DNA from: Latrodectus hesperus | Taxonomy: Eukaryota; Arthropoda; Arachnida; Araneae; Theridiidae | Assembly: GCA_037975125.1 (NCBI GenBank) | Contig: CM075860.1 | Coordinates: forward strand, 45,295,673 to 45,359,672 | Direction of reading: 5' to 3' | Length of the DNA: 64,000 nucleotides | In this document: piece after piece, positions 1 through 15,860 of the stretch | Position numbering within the stretch: the stretch's first letter is position 1 | Layout: every line of letters begins with the position of its first letter | Notes under the pieces: model-generated | Database searches by the model: none | What the model was told of the DNA's origin: nothing | The model's input: only the letters and a program-made list of their open reading frames with translations | Translations under genes and position numbers: made by a program

Positions 1-130
1 AGAAAAAAGTTGTTTATTTTATTTTTGTTAATACATACGTATTATAAAAATTCTTTTTTCCACTATTATCTGGAAAACTCAAAGAGAAATCGTTAAAAAT
101 TAAGAATTTTGTACTCGAAAGAGGAAAGGG
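1..130. repeat. Dispersed repeat, copy 1
   Basis: About 130 bp that recur with only a few mismatches at 50189-50317 in the same orientation; both copies end at GAGGAAAGGG. Here the repeat lies in intron 3 of sDscam cassette 3 and may continue beyond the left edge. No coding capacity is visible. It is probably part of a non-autonomous transposon, but the family is not recognised. The following bases (131-488) are AT-rich intron with two GACAAGTTGG repeats near 150-180. Confidence 0.6.
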
Positions 131-488
131 CACGCATGGCTCTTGACAAGTTGGCACGCTAGACAACTAGACAAGTTGGGCGGCATAAATATTTGTTTGA
201 TTGAAGAGATAATTTAGGTAAGTATAAAAATTCTTGCATTTCTGCAGAGAAAAGTAAAGTATTACACAGAATCTCCATTAATATAGATTTTATTTCTACG
301 AACTTCAAATGTGTATTACGTGTATATTCCAGGGTATAGAAGAACAAATTTTCATAAAAGAATACAAAATTAAAATTTTAAAGTTCAATGCAGCATATAG
401 AATTTTAACAATTTAAAACATTAAAATATTTAACATGGACTAAGGAAAACACCAAGAGCAATCACATCATGCAGGATTTGTTGCTCAC

Positions 489-608
489 CTTGCGCTCTGA
501 GCCAGGCGGGAGAAGGGGCCGGATTGCCAGATCCCTGACAGTGCAGGAGCACAGCATCCCCGCTCGAGGCGTCCACGTCGCGCGGCGCTTGCTTCCAGGA
601 GGGGGGGA
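489..608 (-). CDS. sDscam: sDscam cassette 3, exon 3 (first half of Ig2)
   Basis: A 120-nt exon of 40 codons, entered and left in phase 1. It opens with VPPSW, then DVDASSGDAVLLHC with the first Ig cysteine, and ends in the conserved W and RAQG. The acceptor is TGGCAG at 609-614 and the donor is GTGAGC reading down from 488. It matches the third exons of the other two cassettes in length, phase and sequence. The fourth exon of this cassette is not in the window, so it lies to the left. In Ig2 the tryptophan pair WW seen in the other cassettes is replaced by AWL. Confidence 0.9.
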
Positions 609-3339
609 CTGCCACAAATACATGAATTTAATTTAAATAATAATAAATGATTGCACTGAAGTATTTGTTCCCAAAAATTCCACAAAAAAAATCGATATTT
701 TGAAAACTTTCAAAAAAATTAAAATATGCTCATCAGAATATAAATCAATTTAAAATGTAGCTATGGCATTCCAATATCATTAAATTAAAATATTTTTCTT
801 CTCCATCAATAAATTACAAATAAATGTGCAACATAACAGTTTGCGTACAATTATCATCAAATTTAAAGTTGGCAATTATAACCAATTTAATTAATTATGT
901 AATATTTAAATGTGTTTCATTTTACAAAATTATTTAAATTTATTTTAAAGGCAAGAATAAATTTGTCCCCATTTTATGCATTATTTAATGTTTCATTTCA
1001 CAAATAAAGTAATTTGAAATTAAAATTTCCTTCATATTTGCCACGAATATTATGTCCATGTAATATCTGGTAACAAAATTAATAAAAATTAAAATTAAAA
1101 AAAGTTTTCTGAATTTTGAAATTTTTTGCACAAATTTTATTTTATTCGAAACCAAGATACCATTGATTGTTTATTAATATTTATGATACTGGAGCACTCA
1201 ACCTTTTTCTATTGTTATGTAAAAAAACATTTGTTTCTATGAGATCTTTTTGTGAGTATCAACGAAAACATTTTGTATCAAACTCAACTATAAAAATTTA
1301 TACAGCGCTTGAAAATCCTAAAATTAGTTTGTACAATCAAATTTATGATAAATAAATTTTTTTATTATATTTTGGTTAGGCAGAAAGCTATTTGTATAAA
1401 AAGCTTGAAGAAAATTTTGAAAACGTATCATTAACATGCTTAAATATTTGCTCGGTCTGAAAAATGGATTAAACCTTAAAATACTGATAGATGTGTAAAT
1501 GCTGTGCAAGCTCCTCCTGAAAAATTCAGTAATAAGTCCACCCAAAACCCCAATAATTAAAGTTACAGATATAGAAATACTTTTTTAATGAAATTTATTG
1601 AAAATTCTTCTATGATAATGAAATAATTTCCAAGGGAATAAGAAAAATAATTCTAAATTTCGAACCTGGAAATTTTCTGAAACGAGTCGTAGAATAGCAT
1701 AACAGAATATTTAATTTACTTCATGGTTTAAGCAATAGGGTCAATTATAGATGTTGAGACGCATGAACAAGTAAATATTTTTATTAAATTAATAAATAAT
1801 TTCAAAATGTCACTTCTATGAAAAAAAACATCTATTAAATAAATTATAGATTATACTTTCAATATGAAAATTATTTTAAGTGATCTAATTACTATCAAAA
1901 TATATGGAACTGGCAAATGGATGAAGTCAGCTTCGTCCAACATCAACGTTATTGTTTCAAATTATATTATTGTATAAGTGACAAACAAATAATTGATCTT
2001 TAGTAGTAGCCAACAGCTTTTTGCCGACTCGTCTTTTAAAGTGTATCCTCAAATGCTAAAAAGCGGCTGCTTTTCTTATATCCTTCAACAACTTCTGGGG
2101 GTTTATTGTTGGTCTTTTGAGAAATGAGGAAGTTTGAAAATATTCCAGACACAAATTCAGAGATTCTTTAATTTTTTCCTGCCAAAGAAATGAAATATTT
2201 GAGGGTCTTTGGGGATTTTCAATACTATTTAATGGAGCTCGAACTAAGGAGAATGTGACGCGCGTGGATACTAGCGAACTTCCCTGTGCCTGACTTTCAT
2301 TAACGCTTCCATTTTATCGATCTAGAAATACTTTTGTGAGAAAGTAATTTTTCTCTATCATGAATAATATTAAGGATGCACAACTAAATTTTTAAAAAAA
2401 TGAAATAAAAATCACAAATAATCATAAATATAGAACTATTCAAGAATAACAAGTAGTAAATATTTCTGAGATGCATGATAGTTGTTTAGCTTTGTAACTC
2501 CAATTTCTGTTACTACACACACACATTCATATGCATGTATGCACATATACATGCGCGTACATGTGTAAATAGGATCTGTCTAACTGAATCAACGCGACGA
2601 ATATCAGACTTTAGATATTTAGTTTTTTCATAAATTTATCTCGCGGAAACTGAATGAAAAATAATTATAAAAATGTGAACATTTAATCACACATTTTTCA
2701 AAGCGGGGTATTTAAAATATTGAAACCGTAAATCAAAAATACTATTATAATCTTCAGACATCTTTGCCACTTCTTTTGGGAAAAATAGTTAAAAATTTAA
2801 ATAAAGACTTTACAAAAAATGAATCAAATTTAAATATTTTCCAATTGGCTTTAATGTAAAAAAGTTTAACTGAGCATTTTATACTTTAACTTTCTCAAAA
2901 TAATCTGTTGGATCACATAAAATTTAAGTTATTATTAAAATCCTAATGACTAACTACATTTTTTCATTGCATTCAAATTTGCAAATTTGGAAAAAATGTA
3001 TCTTCTGAAATTTATTTTTTATTTTAAAGATGATCTTTCCCAATACTATTTATTAAACTTGCTTAGAAGTATAAGGAAATTCATGCTTAACTGGTAAGGA
3101 GAAACGGCATTTTAGAAACCTTGAAAAAGTTCAGCATCATTTTACCCCAAGTTTTCCATTTAATGGACGATTGCCAGGACATCGAAACTTAAAAATTGTG
3201 TCGGAATCCGTGGCCATCAGGATTCACAAGTCACTTCACAATTTGAAGAAAGACATGCGTGAAAAATAATCAAAAACTAACAAGATCTTAAAAAAAGAGA
3301 GAAATGATTCGCACAACAGAATGAAGTTGGCCTGCTCAC
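609..3339 (-). other. Intron 2 of sDscam cassette 3
   Basis: AT-rich non-coding sequence between the Ig1 exon and the first Ig2 exon. A short CA/TG-rich patch lies near 2510-2570. I see no further Ig exon, RNA gene or recognisable transposon; the short open frames here are not supported by homology or splice signals. Confidence 0.7.
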
Positions 3340-3630
3340 CTAACACTTTCAAGGGCGTCGTGTACTGGACAGAACTTCCTCGAGCACGCACCACGCACGT
3401 GTAGTTCCCGGAATCGGCTTCTGTCAGGGGATCTATGACGAGATTGGAGAGGTCGGGAAATGTCCTGATGTCCAAGGAAGCGCCCTTCGCCAGTTCCTGG
3501 CCGTTTCTGAGCCACTGAAACTCCAGTTTCTCTCCGATGGTCGAGGCGCACATCACACTCACGCGAGTCCCCACCACGGACTGAGCCGGGAAGGAAAAGG
3601 GTTGGATCTTCAGAGACTGACCCCTTGCAT
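3340..3630 (-). CDS. sDscam: sDscam cassette 3, exon 2 (complete Ig1)
   Basis: A 291-nt exon (97 codons, phase 1 to phase 1) encoding the N-terminal Ig domain of the mature protein. It starts DARGQSLKIQPFSFP, has the first Ig cysteine in VSVMC, the core tryptophan in EFQWLRNG, the strand-E motif NLVID, and the D-x-G-x-Y-x-C signature in ADSGNYTC. NYT is a potential N-glycosylation site. The acceptor CTGCAG follows at 3631-3636 (complement) and the donor is GTGAGC. It is one codon shorter than exon 2 of cassettes 1 and 2. In this family the first Ig domains confer homophilic recognition, so differences between cassettes are expected to set binding specificity. Confidence 0.93.
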
Positions 3631-4481
3631 CTGCAGAATTAAACAAAGATCTGTCAGAATAAAATTTCACACATTGAATGGGTCATTTTGAATGCGGTAG
3701 CGGAATGATAAAAAAGTGAATAGGTTCGTATATGACATAAGAAGTCTAAATGTATTACGATAACTTTGTGAAATGCGACATCAAAAGTCAGTTTCATTTT
3801 AAATTTATGTATATATGATTTTCATCTAACGCATCCTCACATATTGGTGTCAAGAGTTCCAAGGAATGTAAAATGTTAGATTCATGTTATAAATGCATTT
3901 TACTCTCTTTGAAAAAACCTTTTATCCTATTAGTAAATTATAAATTTTTCTTGTCAAAAACTAATTTATATAATTTTATAAAGGAATAAATTGCTTTTTC
4001 AAGCGTGTAGAATCATTAATAAAAATATGATATAATATGCTATAGAAGTCAATGTGAGGTTAAATACATTATTCAGCAATCAAATAATAAAAGATTGCAA
4101 CGAATTTCGTTAAAAATTTGAACGCGTTAGTAGTAGTTTTTTTTCTAATTAACAGTTTATATAATTGAACAAAACAGTGAATGGAATAGTTTATATTTTA
4201 TGTTTTTGTAAAAAGTAATAATACTTTTATAAAAAATAACATTCTTATATAATAATTTTAAGAATTATGTATCCTAGTCGATCTTTACAGTAATACATAT
4301 AACAAACAAAAGTATTATTTCGATGACGTTAAAAATTTTCATATCTCGTAAAATGCACGTAGGAATGCTGTGTATGCTGCACATTCAAAAGTTATTACTT
4401 AAATTAATACAGATTACAGGAAAATAAAATAAAATTTGAAAAGTAGAAAGTTTATAAATAAAAAACTCAAAAATCACTCAC
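3631..4481 (-). other. Intron 1 of sDscam cassette 3
   Basis: AT-rich non-coding intron of about 850 bp between the signal-peptide exon and the Ig1 exon. It is shorter than the matching introns of cassettes 1 and 2 and has no recognisable insertion. Confidence 0.7.
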
Positions 4482-4527
4482 CTTTCAAAGAGCAAGTCAG
4501 CAGTATTAATATAGCTGCGATCATCAT
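4482..4527 (-). CDS. sDscam: sDscam cassette 3, exon 1 (signal peptide)
   Basis: A 46-nt exon encoding MMIAAILILLTCSLK plus one base, so it joins exon 2 in phase 1. The hydrophobic run AAILILL is a signal-peptide core and the donor is a good GTGAGT. The first of two adjacent ATGs is used here; an in-frame TAA lies three codons upstream, which excludes a longer start in this exon. The leader is short, so the cleavage site probably lies near the exon junction. The conserved promoter block lies 170-260 bp upstream. Confidence 0.8.
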
Positions 4528-4695
4528 GAATCTTTATTCTGATCCAGTCTATGGATTGTATTCACCAAACTCACAGAATTCCTTAAATGCAGTTTATGAC
4601 ATTCACTTGGATAGTTTCTACAATGTCATCCTTTTTTCATAACACTTATTGCATAGCAGTGCATTCCGCTTTACATTTTTATATCAACAATACAT

Positions 4696-4790
4696 AATGG
4701 CGTCACTTCTACTCACTTAATCCAAAATGTTGAACACCAGCGACCTCGTTCGATGCATCTGCGTACTAAAAACAACTCCGCTTGTTTTAC
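4696..4790 (-). promoter_or_regulatory. Conserved promoter block of sDscam cassette 3
   Basis: On the plus strand it reads AATGGCGTCAC, then ACTCACTTAA, then TGAACACCAGCGACCTCG, then TGCGTACTAAAAACAACT. The same ordered words occur upstream of cassette 2 and, more loosely, cassette 1, while the DNA around them is not conserved. AGCGACCTC (4739-4747) differs by one base from the CTCF-core-like AGCGCCCTC of the other two blocks. Its position upstream of the signal-peptide exon suggests a cassette-specific promoter. No transcript data support the exact start site. Confidence 0.6.
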
Positions 4791-6028
4791 AACGCTACCC
4801 ACGTAATGAAGTTACTTGGATGTAATAACATTTAACGTAAGATATTATCTTTTGTAGTTATGTATGTGAATTCAAGACGAAATTTTTCTTATCGTGACAA
4901 TAATCAAGCTATAACTTGAAAGTAAAATTATAACGATACATAATACTCTTCAATAGTTTTCCCTGGAAAAAATTTTAAAAACGTTATACCAACATTTCAG
5001 CAATAAATAAGTAACTATGAAATCTTAATAGATTTCCTAAAAATTATTAAGATACTTTTAAACAAAATATTTGTTTACTCCATCAATTCAGAAAAATTAA
5101 AGAACATACCCTACAGAAGAAATATTTGTATAAATCACTTCAGAACTCATTCAATCAGTTTCCTGATGAATCGGGAGAATCTTTATTATTTTTAATTAAA
5201 AACAGAGTAACATTATTCCATTCGGATGCGATTACTTTAATAACTTTTCCATAAGATTTTACTCAAGATTTATTTGCAATTCATTTGAACAACGTTAACT
5301 ATATAATTCCAGTTTATTAAGTAACAGACATTGATAATCATATGCAGTTTATCAAAAATCTCTTAAGAAAAGGTGTTTTTAAATATTAGTAAATACTTTT
5401 ATAAATATTGTAAAGGCAAAATAACTTATTTATTTTATTTCATCAAATATTTCGTATCAATTTATAATGGCTGAAATTACTTATTTTAATCATTATTTGC
5501 ATACCTTTTTTTTGAGTATTCACAACCAAATGAATAAATTTTTTCACAAAATAATTCATTGAAGTTAGAATTCAAATATATTGGCATACAATTGTTGTTA
5601 GCATAAGTATCATTAATTATTTTTAATGTAATTTTGGGGATTCTAATTTATTATAAAGAATTTTTATATACTTATAAATAAATATTCGAATATCATAGAA
5701 ACTTAAAATAATGATGGAATAACAAAACGAATTTACAATCCAATAATACAGAGAAACCGCAAGACATTCGTAATATCAAACATAAATCTATGTAGAGCAT
5801 TTCTAAAATGTTTGCCTTCCCTAATCAACGCAATAACAAAGCAAAGATATGCATAGCAAGATATTAGCAGATGAGCATAGCAAGTAAAGATATTAGAAGA
5901 TCAACTCATTTCGTGGCCATTTTTAATAATTTTTCGCAATAAGTCCCATTTGTTTCCCAAATGATAATCCGTTAACTTTAAGTTGAAGAGAATTCGTTTC
6001 ATTCGGTTTCCAATGTAACGATTTCTTA
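4791..6028. other. Spacer between cassettes 2 and 3, right of the cassette 3 promoter
   Basis: AT-rich sequence without a supported gene. I see no Ig exon, RNA gene or recognisable mobile element until the SINE that begins at 6038. Confidence 0.6.
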
Positions 6029-6037
6029 TATTTAATA

Positions 6038-6423
6038 GGGTCGTAGCCCAGTGGTTAGGGTATCGGCCTTCCATACGGAAGGGTGGGGTTCGATTCCAAA
6101 TGCCGCCAAAGACTCATCGAATACATGCGATATACGTGCTCTTTAAAAATGTGGAATCGAAAGTGCTATATTCGGTCGTTGAGCATTTACCATGGTTGCA
6201 ATGATCTGGAGAAAATTTCCTCTCCCTTCAGATCAATGTTAAAATTGAGGGAGTGGGTTCTCTGGTGGTGCCATCTATCGGAGCATTTAAAAAGGAGCAA
6301 AGACGTACATTCACCTTCGTGGTGCTCTGATTTAAACGATAGACGCTCCTATTAATTTAAATTCACATTGCCAAGGCATAGCGAACTTGGATTGTCCAAG
6401 TGTCATAATTAACAACAGCATTT
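6038..6423 (+). mobile_element. tRNA-derived SINE with target-site duplication
   Basis: The left end is a tRNA-like head: GTAGCCCAGTGGTTAGGG matches a pol III A box and GGGTTCGATTCC a B box. An unrelated body of about 300 bp follows. TATTTAATA flanks it on both sides (6029-6037 and 6424-6432), as expected for LINE-dependent retroposition. The open frame inside it has no known protein content. Confidence 0.82.
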
Positions 6424-6945
6424 TATTTAATATAAAAAGATCCGTTGCCCATAAATATATACTTTTCACGCATTCATTAAAATATATTGGTATACACATA
6501 TTTATGTGTCTACACTTTTTCAGTATTAAAATCAGCTGCTTATACCTAAATTAATCAAAATTAATGAAATATATATCTCAAAAAAAAAAAAGACTCGCGC
6601 ATAAGACAAGATGTACAGAATATGCCTATATATATATATGGGACGGGGAGTGGCCAAGGCGTAATTTAATTAATTAACAATTCTTATATAGCCTAATATT
6701 TAATTAACACATATTTACAAATATGAATATCTACCATCTTGGAATATTTACAATTAATCATCTTCATAATTAAGTTTAACAGTTTTGGGTGAGCAGTCGT
6801 CTTGCTGCTATCAAATGAAACGTCTTACGGCGTATTCTTTTTTTGGTTTTCTCCCGCTCTCTGGGGAAGTTGTTGCGTCTCTCGAGCCCCTTCTCAACTG
6901 GGCACTTGAAATGGTGTCGTCGGCTATTAAGCGGTTCATCTATCG

Positions 6946-6954
6946 CACACACAC

Positions 6955-7042
<88 letters not shown>

Positions 7043-7055
7043 ATGTGTGTGTGTG
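6946..7055. repeat. (CA)n/(TG)n microsatellite
   Basis: A short CA run, a TA bridge and about 45 TG units, ending in a few degenerate TG words. The open frames across it encode only Cys-Val or Thr-His repeats and are not genes. Confidence 0.97.
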
Positions 7056-8460
7056 CATTCCAACGTCATACGCATCTCTCTACATTCCAACAATTACGTA
7101 AAATATGATCATGTCATTTTAAGAAATGAATATTTCATCATAAATTTAAAAGCAATTAAGGTATTTATACAACAAATATACAAATTGACAATGATTTTAC
7201 ACGATTTTTGTTGCCTTTACTTTCATATTTTGCTGCAAAATATAAAGATCGTGACCTGAGATGACAGATTATAAGAGACACAGTGGAAAAATGTCAACGC
7301 TCCAATCATATCGCATTCAGGTGCGTTCAATATCGAGTAACTTTTGAATAAACAACGTTTATTTTTAAAACCAAGAGAATCACTAAATTACGTCTCGTCA
7401 AATGTTCCCATCAATTGAAAAAGACAAAAGAAGCATCAAAAGATTTTCCGATGCCCTTTAAGAAAAACAAGATGACAGTGTAATATTTAAGGTAAATTCA
7501 GTTTAATAACGATAATATGGTATATATATTATCGTAATAATATTTATCCATATATGCCTTTCCCAAACTTAATTAAACTTTAGACATGCTGAAAGCATCC
7601 ACGTTTAGTTTAAATCATTTTACATCTGGACAACAGACATTCAATAATGCTCGGAAAACAAAAGAACTTTGATTGGGCATCTTTCGATGATTCTGCATTT
7701 TTCAAAATACCACTTGCAAAAGCGTATTGTATACCGAAAGAAACTAGATCACAAAGAAGTTAATAATTTACTCGCGACTGAATATAACATTAATACAGAA
7801 AATTTTAAAGTTTAGCACACAAAAGTGTACACAAAAAAAATTAATGAAAAATCGTCTCGAAACGATGTGTTTTATGTCACGATGTAAATATTCATGTATG
7901 AACCAGCTAAAAACAAATCGAATGAATGTATTCTGCTTGGAATCGAAGTTATTAAATAATGTAATTGGAATTCTTTCCTTCCATGTTTTAATTCTTAGGA
8001 TTCTACATTACATAATTGTTATTATATTTATACATTACTATATATTATTAATAATATAAAAAAAATTTCATTACATAATATATAATTAATACTGCATGCG
8101 ATTATTGATAATGATAAAATACTATTATTGTGGTTATATTAATCCTGGAAAACCAACAGAAGATAAAAAATATAGGATTAATTTAAAGTAATTATAGATT
8201 GTGCATTATATTCAAAAATATTTCCAGTTTCATCTCAAGACAAATAATATAAGCGCAAACCAATATTTAAAATATCAATACAAAATTAATAAAAAATAGT
8301 TAACTTACCATGAATTTATTTTTCATAATTCTATTATATGGAAAGAATACTATATTGATTATTAGTCTGAATGGATTCAGATAAAAATGTTTGGCTTACA
8401 TGAGCAATACTCATATAATAATCAGACTATGCTAATTACTTTTTAGCACATTCACAATGC
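7056..8460. other. Inter-cassette spacer
   Basis: AT-rich sequence in which I see no gene or mobile element. The open frame at 7844-8059 has no recognisable domain and sits in low-complexity sequence. Confidence 0.55.
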
Positions 8461-8756
<296 letters not shown>

Positions 8757-9930
8757 AATATTATTAAATATAATATTATATTTCTATATAATATTTCTGG
8801 CAACTTAAGTAACATATTTAGAAAAACGAAAATTCATTTTTGCTTACAGCAATTTCTTAAAATTCGAAAAAATATTAATCATAGGTTTTTTTTTAAAAAA
8901 AAGCCAAACGTTTCATGATGGAAATGAAGATAGGAGCTTAAACATTTTCTCTTTACTCTCAAGGACATTCTTGACTCCCGTGATATTTAAAAAAACAATC
9001 GGATGCTTCTTTCTTGAAGATAGAAAGTTCCAGAGCGGAATGTTGCGCCATTTAGATGAACGACCTGGTGGCAAACGCAATTTTACAAGGACTTTAAGTC
9101 AGTGTAAATTATATTTTATTCAAATCACAAATGCTGTCATAAAAATTTCATAACGAAACTTAAATTTCACTTTAAGTGAACCAATGGCCGGCATTCAGGT
9201 ATAAGTCTCACTCCATTCCTTTCGGCCATTCCACCCCGGGAAAAATCTCGGGGGTCAAACAGAAGAAGGGTTTTATTCATAGTGGGAGAGAATAGTATGC
9301 AGTCAGATGGAATAATTACAGTCCACCTAAATTTGTAACAGCAATAAAATATTTGGAACACATATTTTCAAGGTTGAGAATATATTTTAAACTGAAATAA
9401 TAAACGTGATACACCGAGAAAAATAATCTGAATAAAACAAAATTAAATCCAATACCTATGAAATAGTTTCCTTCCTGGTCAGATTTCCTTACCTTATAAG
9501 TAATTACTTGAACATTTCACTTCGTGTTCAATGTTGCTAGCTTTTTAACTACATTACATTGAAATGACGGTATGGAGATGTGACAGTTCTGTGTATTGAA
9601 ATAAAACTGCTTATAAATTTATATGATGAAAAAAATTTGACAAACAAGAAACTCATAAAATTTTGCTGATACATCTATCGCAGATTCCCAACAGAATATT
9701 GTTCAGATGAAAGTTTTTTTATAGAAACAAATAAATGTTAGAAAATTATAACACTCATTCACATTCAAAAATCTAACATTTCCATACATACATTTTTAAA
9801 AAAACAATGGACATAGTATTTACGTGATACTCTGAAATTCATTCTGTGCGTAAGAAAATTCACTCTTGTTCATAAATATAGTGGCAGAAAAGTTCATTAA
9901 TGAATATTCATTCACAAAAAAACGTCCTAC
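8757..9930. other. Spacer with an unassigned GC-richer fragment
   Basis: Mostly AT-rich. Positions 9175-9290 are distinctly richer in G and C, including CCACCCCGGGAAAAATCTCGGGGG, and look like a fragment of a dispersed repeat. I cannot place its family. The remainder holds nothing I can support. Confidence 0.45.
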
Positions 9931-10101
9931 CCGTGACTCTGAGGACGACGGTCTTGGTGAGGGGCGATCCGATTCCGTTGGAGACGCTGCACTTGTACAG
10001 CCCTTCGTCCTCCTTCGCCACCGAGCTCAGCTTCAGGGTTCCGTTCTGCGTTATTAATCTCATTTCGGAGTCTGTCACTGGAATATAGTCCATGCTTTTA
10101 C
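9931..10101 (-). CDS. sDscam: sDscam cassette 2, exon 4 (second half of Ig2)
   Basis: A 171-nt exon (57 codons, phase 1 to phase 1) completing Ig2. It starts GKSMDYIPVTDSEM, contains NGTLKLSSVAKEDEGLYKC with the second Ig cysteine and the D-x-G-x-Y-x-C signature, and ends TKTVVLRVTG. NGT is a potential glycosylation site. The acceptor is TTTTTAG just above 10101 and the donor is GTAGGA. The next exon in the transcript would be the constant region or, if unspliced, the start of cassette 3. Its 3' half is identical over 85 bases to exon 4 of cassette 1. Confidence 0.92.
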
Positions 10102-10460
10102 CTAAAAACAAACGCTTATACTTATAAATTACATTAATTATTTTTTTAAAAATATATGTAAACCTTTTTCTCTACAGAAGTCCATAGCACAATACATTAT
10201 TATGTTGTTCGACACATTCAACTCAACAGAATAATTTAACATAAAGCAATTGTTGACTTATTTAATATTCAAACTTTGTAATTAAGATAATAATTAATAT
10301 GGCAAATTGTATGAATAATTTCAATTTCGCAAAATTCTATTCATGTAAATCAAATTTATTAAAAATTTATAATTATTCAAACAGAAAGAAAAATCATTGT
10401 TTCACTAAAAGATATTATTTGAATATTTGCAATTAATATTTTCTGAGTAGAAGGAAATTC
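10102..10460 (-). other. Intron 3 of sDscam cassette 2, downstream part
   Basis: AT-rich intron sequence between exon 4 and the inserted LINE fragment. Nothing else is recognisable. Confidence 0.6.
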
Positions 10461-11190
10461 AGAGTGCAATTTAAGAACACACATTCCAGGAGTTTTCAGT
10501 TAAGTCAAGGCGTACCACAGGGTTCTGTACTGAGTCCACTCCTCTTTGCTCTTTTTATTGCAGGGATTGAGGAGGAGGTATCTCGGGGTTGTGAAATTGG
10601 TATTTTTGCGGATGACATTATGATCTGGCATTCTTATAGAGATATAGAATTGATAGAAAATGAGTTAAATACCTCATTGGAGATAATTCTAAAATTTACT
10701 AAAATCACAAACTTGTCTTTAATCCATTGAAATCCGTTGCAGGTTTCTTTACAACTAACAAACGTCTTTACAACTATCAACCTAGGATCGTGTTTGACGG
10801 CCACCCGCTTTTATATGAAAAACACCCGAATTATTTGGGATTTACACTTGACCCTGGACTAACCAGCAACAATCACATTGACCATCTAGTGAAAAAAGCA
10901 AGAAAGAGACTAAACGTCTAAAAATACATTTCCGGTAGGGACTGGGAGGCGGATACGTCTACCCTCAGAACGACTTACACATCCCTCATTAGACCTTTAT
11001 TGGAATATGGGTATCAGAACTTGCGAACAGCATCTGATACTATTTCAAAGAAATTGGAAAGGATCCAGCTTAGTGCTGCTCGAATCATTACAGGGTAACG
11101 TAATAGCTTCCCTAACGAGATAGTTCTTTATGAGGCTAATCTAAAACCACTGAGTCTGAGATGGTCTTCCAATATAACAAGATAGCAAAT
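10461..11190 (+). mobile_element. Jockey-like LINE fragment, reverse transcriptase, broken
   Basis: The plus strand encodes part of a non-LTR reverse transcriptase: the GVPQGSVLSPLLF motif, then the catalytic FADDI, then NYLGFTLDP, KKARKRLN, GRDW, and LEYG with ERIQLSAARIITG. These are the order and wording of spider and insect Jockey-clade elements. A single-base deletion near 10722 shifts the frame, TAA stops follow at about 10919 and 11095, and the sequence fades out before a TA repeat. Endonuclease and RNase H domains are absent. It lies antisense in intron 3 of cassette 2 and is an inactive relic. Confidence 0.88.
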
Positions 11191-11225
11191 ATCAATTTTT
11201 AATATTGAAATTTTATTATTTAAAC

Positions 11226-13385
<2,160 letters not shown>

Positions 13386-13505
13386 CTTGAGCCTTCCACC
13401 AGGTTGCCGAAGGAACCGGAGTTCCCCACCCTGCGCAGCTCAGAAGCACGGACTCCCCACTGGATGCGTCGACGTCCCTTGGAGCCTCTTTCCAGGAGGG
13501 GGGAA
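13386..13505 (-). CDS. sDscam: sDscam cassette 2, exon 3 (first half of Ig2)
   Basis: A 120-nt, phase 1 to phase 1 exon encoding VPPSWKEAPRDVDASSG, ESVLLSC with the first Ig2 cysteine, and ATWWKAQ. It aligns without gaps to exon 3 of cassettes 1 and 3. The acceptor is TTTTGCAG. The donor, GTGGTT, is weak compared with the other donors here, so splicing may be inefficient or depend on an enhancer. Confidence 0.9.
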
Positions 13506-13543
13506 CTGCAAAAGCATAACAATATTTAACTACTAAAAAGTTG

Positions 13544-14088
<545 letters not shown>

Positions 14089-14149
<61 letters not shown>

Positions 14150-14150
14150 G
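14089..14150. repeat. (TA)n microsatellite
   Basis: About 30 TA units directly beside the head end of the SINE at 13680-14085. Confidence 0.95.
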
Positions 14151-15470
<1,320 letters not shown>

Positions 15471-15566
15471 AATCAAATATTTTGCACTTATATTTCTGTT
15501 AAAATTATGCTGTTTCTGATAGTATTAAAAATAGTATATTACATGTTGGCCAAAGCCGTGACTCAC

Positions 15567-15860
15567 CCAATACTTGCAAGGATGCCGTGTACTGGGCTGT
15601 TCGCCCCCGGGCCCGAGTCACGCACGTGTAGTTCCCGGTGTCTTCTTCCGAGAGGGGGTCTATGATGAGAGTGGAGAGGTCAGAAAACGTCCTGATGTCC
15701 ACGCTGGAGCCTTTCATCAACTCTCTGCCATTGAGCAACCACTGGAACTCCATCTTCTCTCCTTCGGTGGGAGAGCAAGTCACGCTGGCACGCTTCCCCA
15801 CGATGGCCTGGGTCGGGAAGGAGAAGGGCTGGATCTGCAGGGACTCGGCTCTGGCTTCTG
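15567..15860 (-). CDS. sDscam: sDscam cassette 2, exon 2 (complete Ig1)
   Basis: A 294-nt exon (98 codons, phase 1 to phase 1). It reads AEARAESLQIQPFSFPTQ, then ASVTC with the first Ig cysteine, EFQWLLNGREL with the core tryptophan, LIIDPL, and EDTGNYTC with the second cysteine; it ends LQVLG. Acceptor CTTCAG lies at 15861-15866 (complement) and the donor is GTGAGT. A CAG two bases inside could act as an alternative acceptor but would break phase. Long open frames on the opposite strand here are shadows of this exon. Confidence 0.93.

Noticed and set aside
6083..6355. 90-codon plus-strand frame
   Set aside because: It lies entirely within a SINE that has tRNA-like boxes and a target-site duplication.
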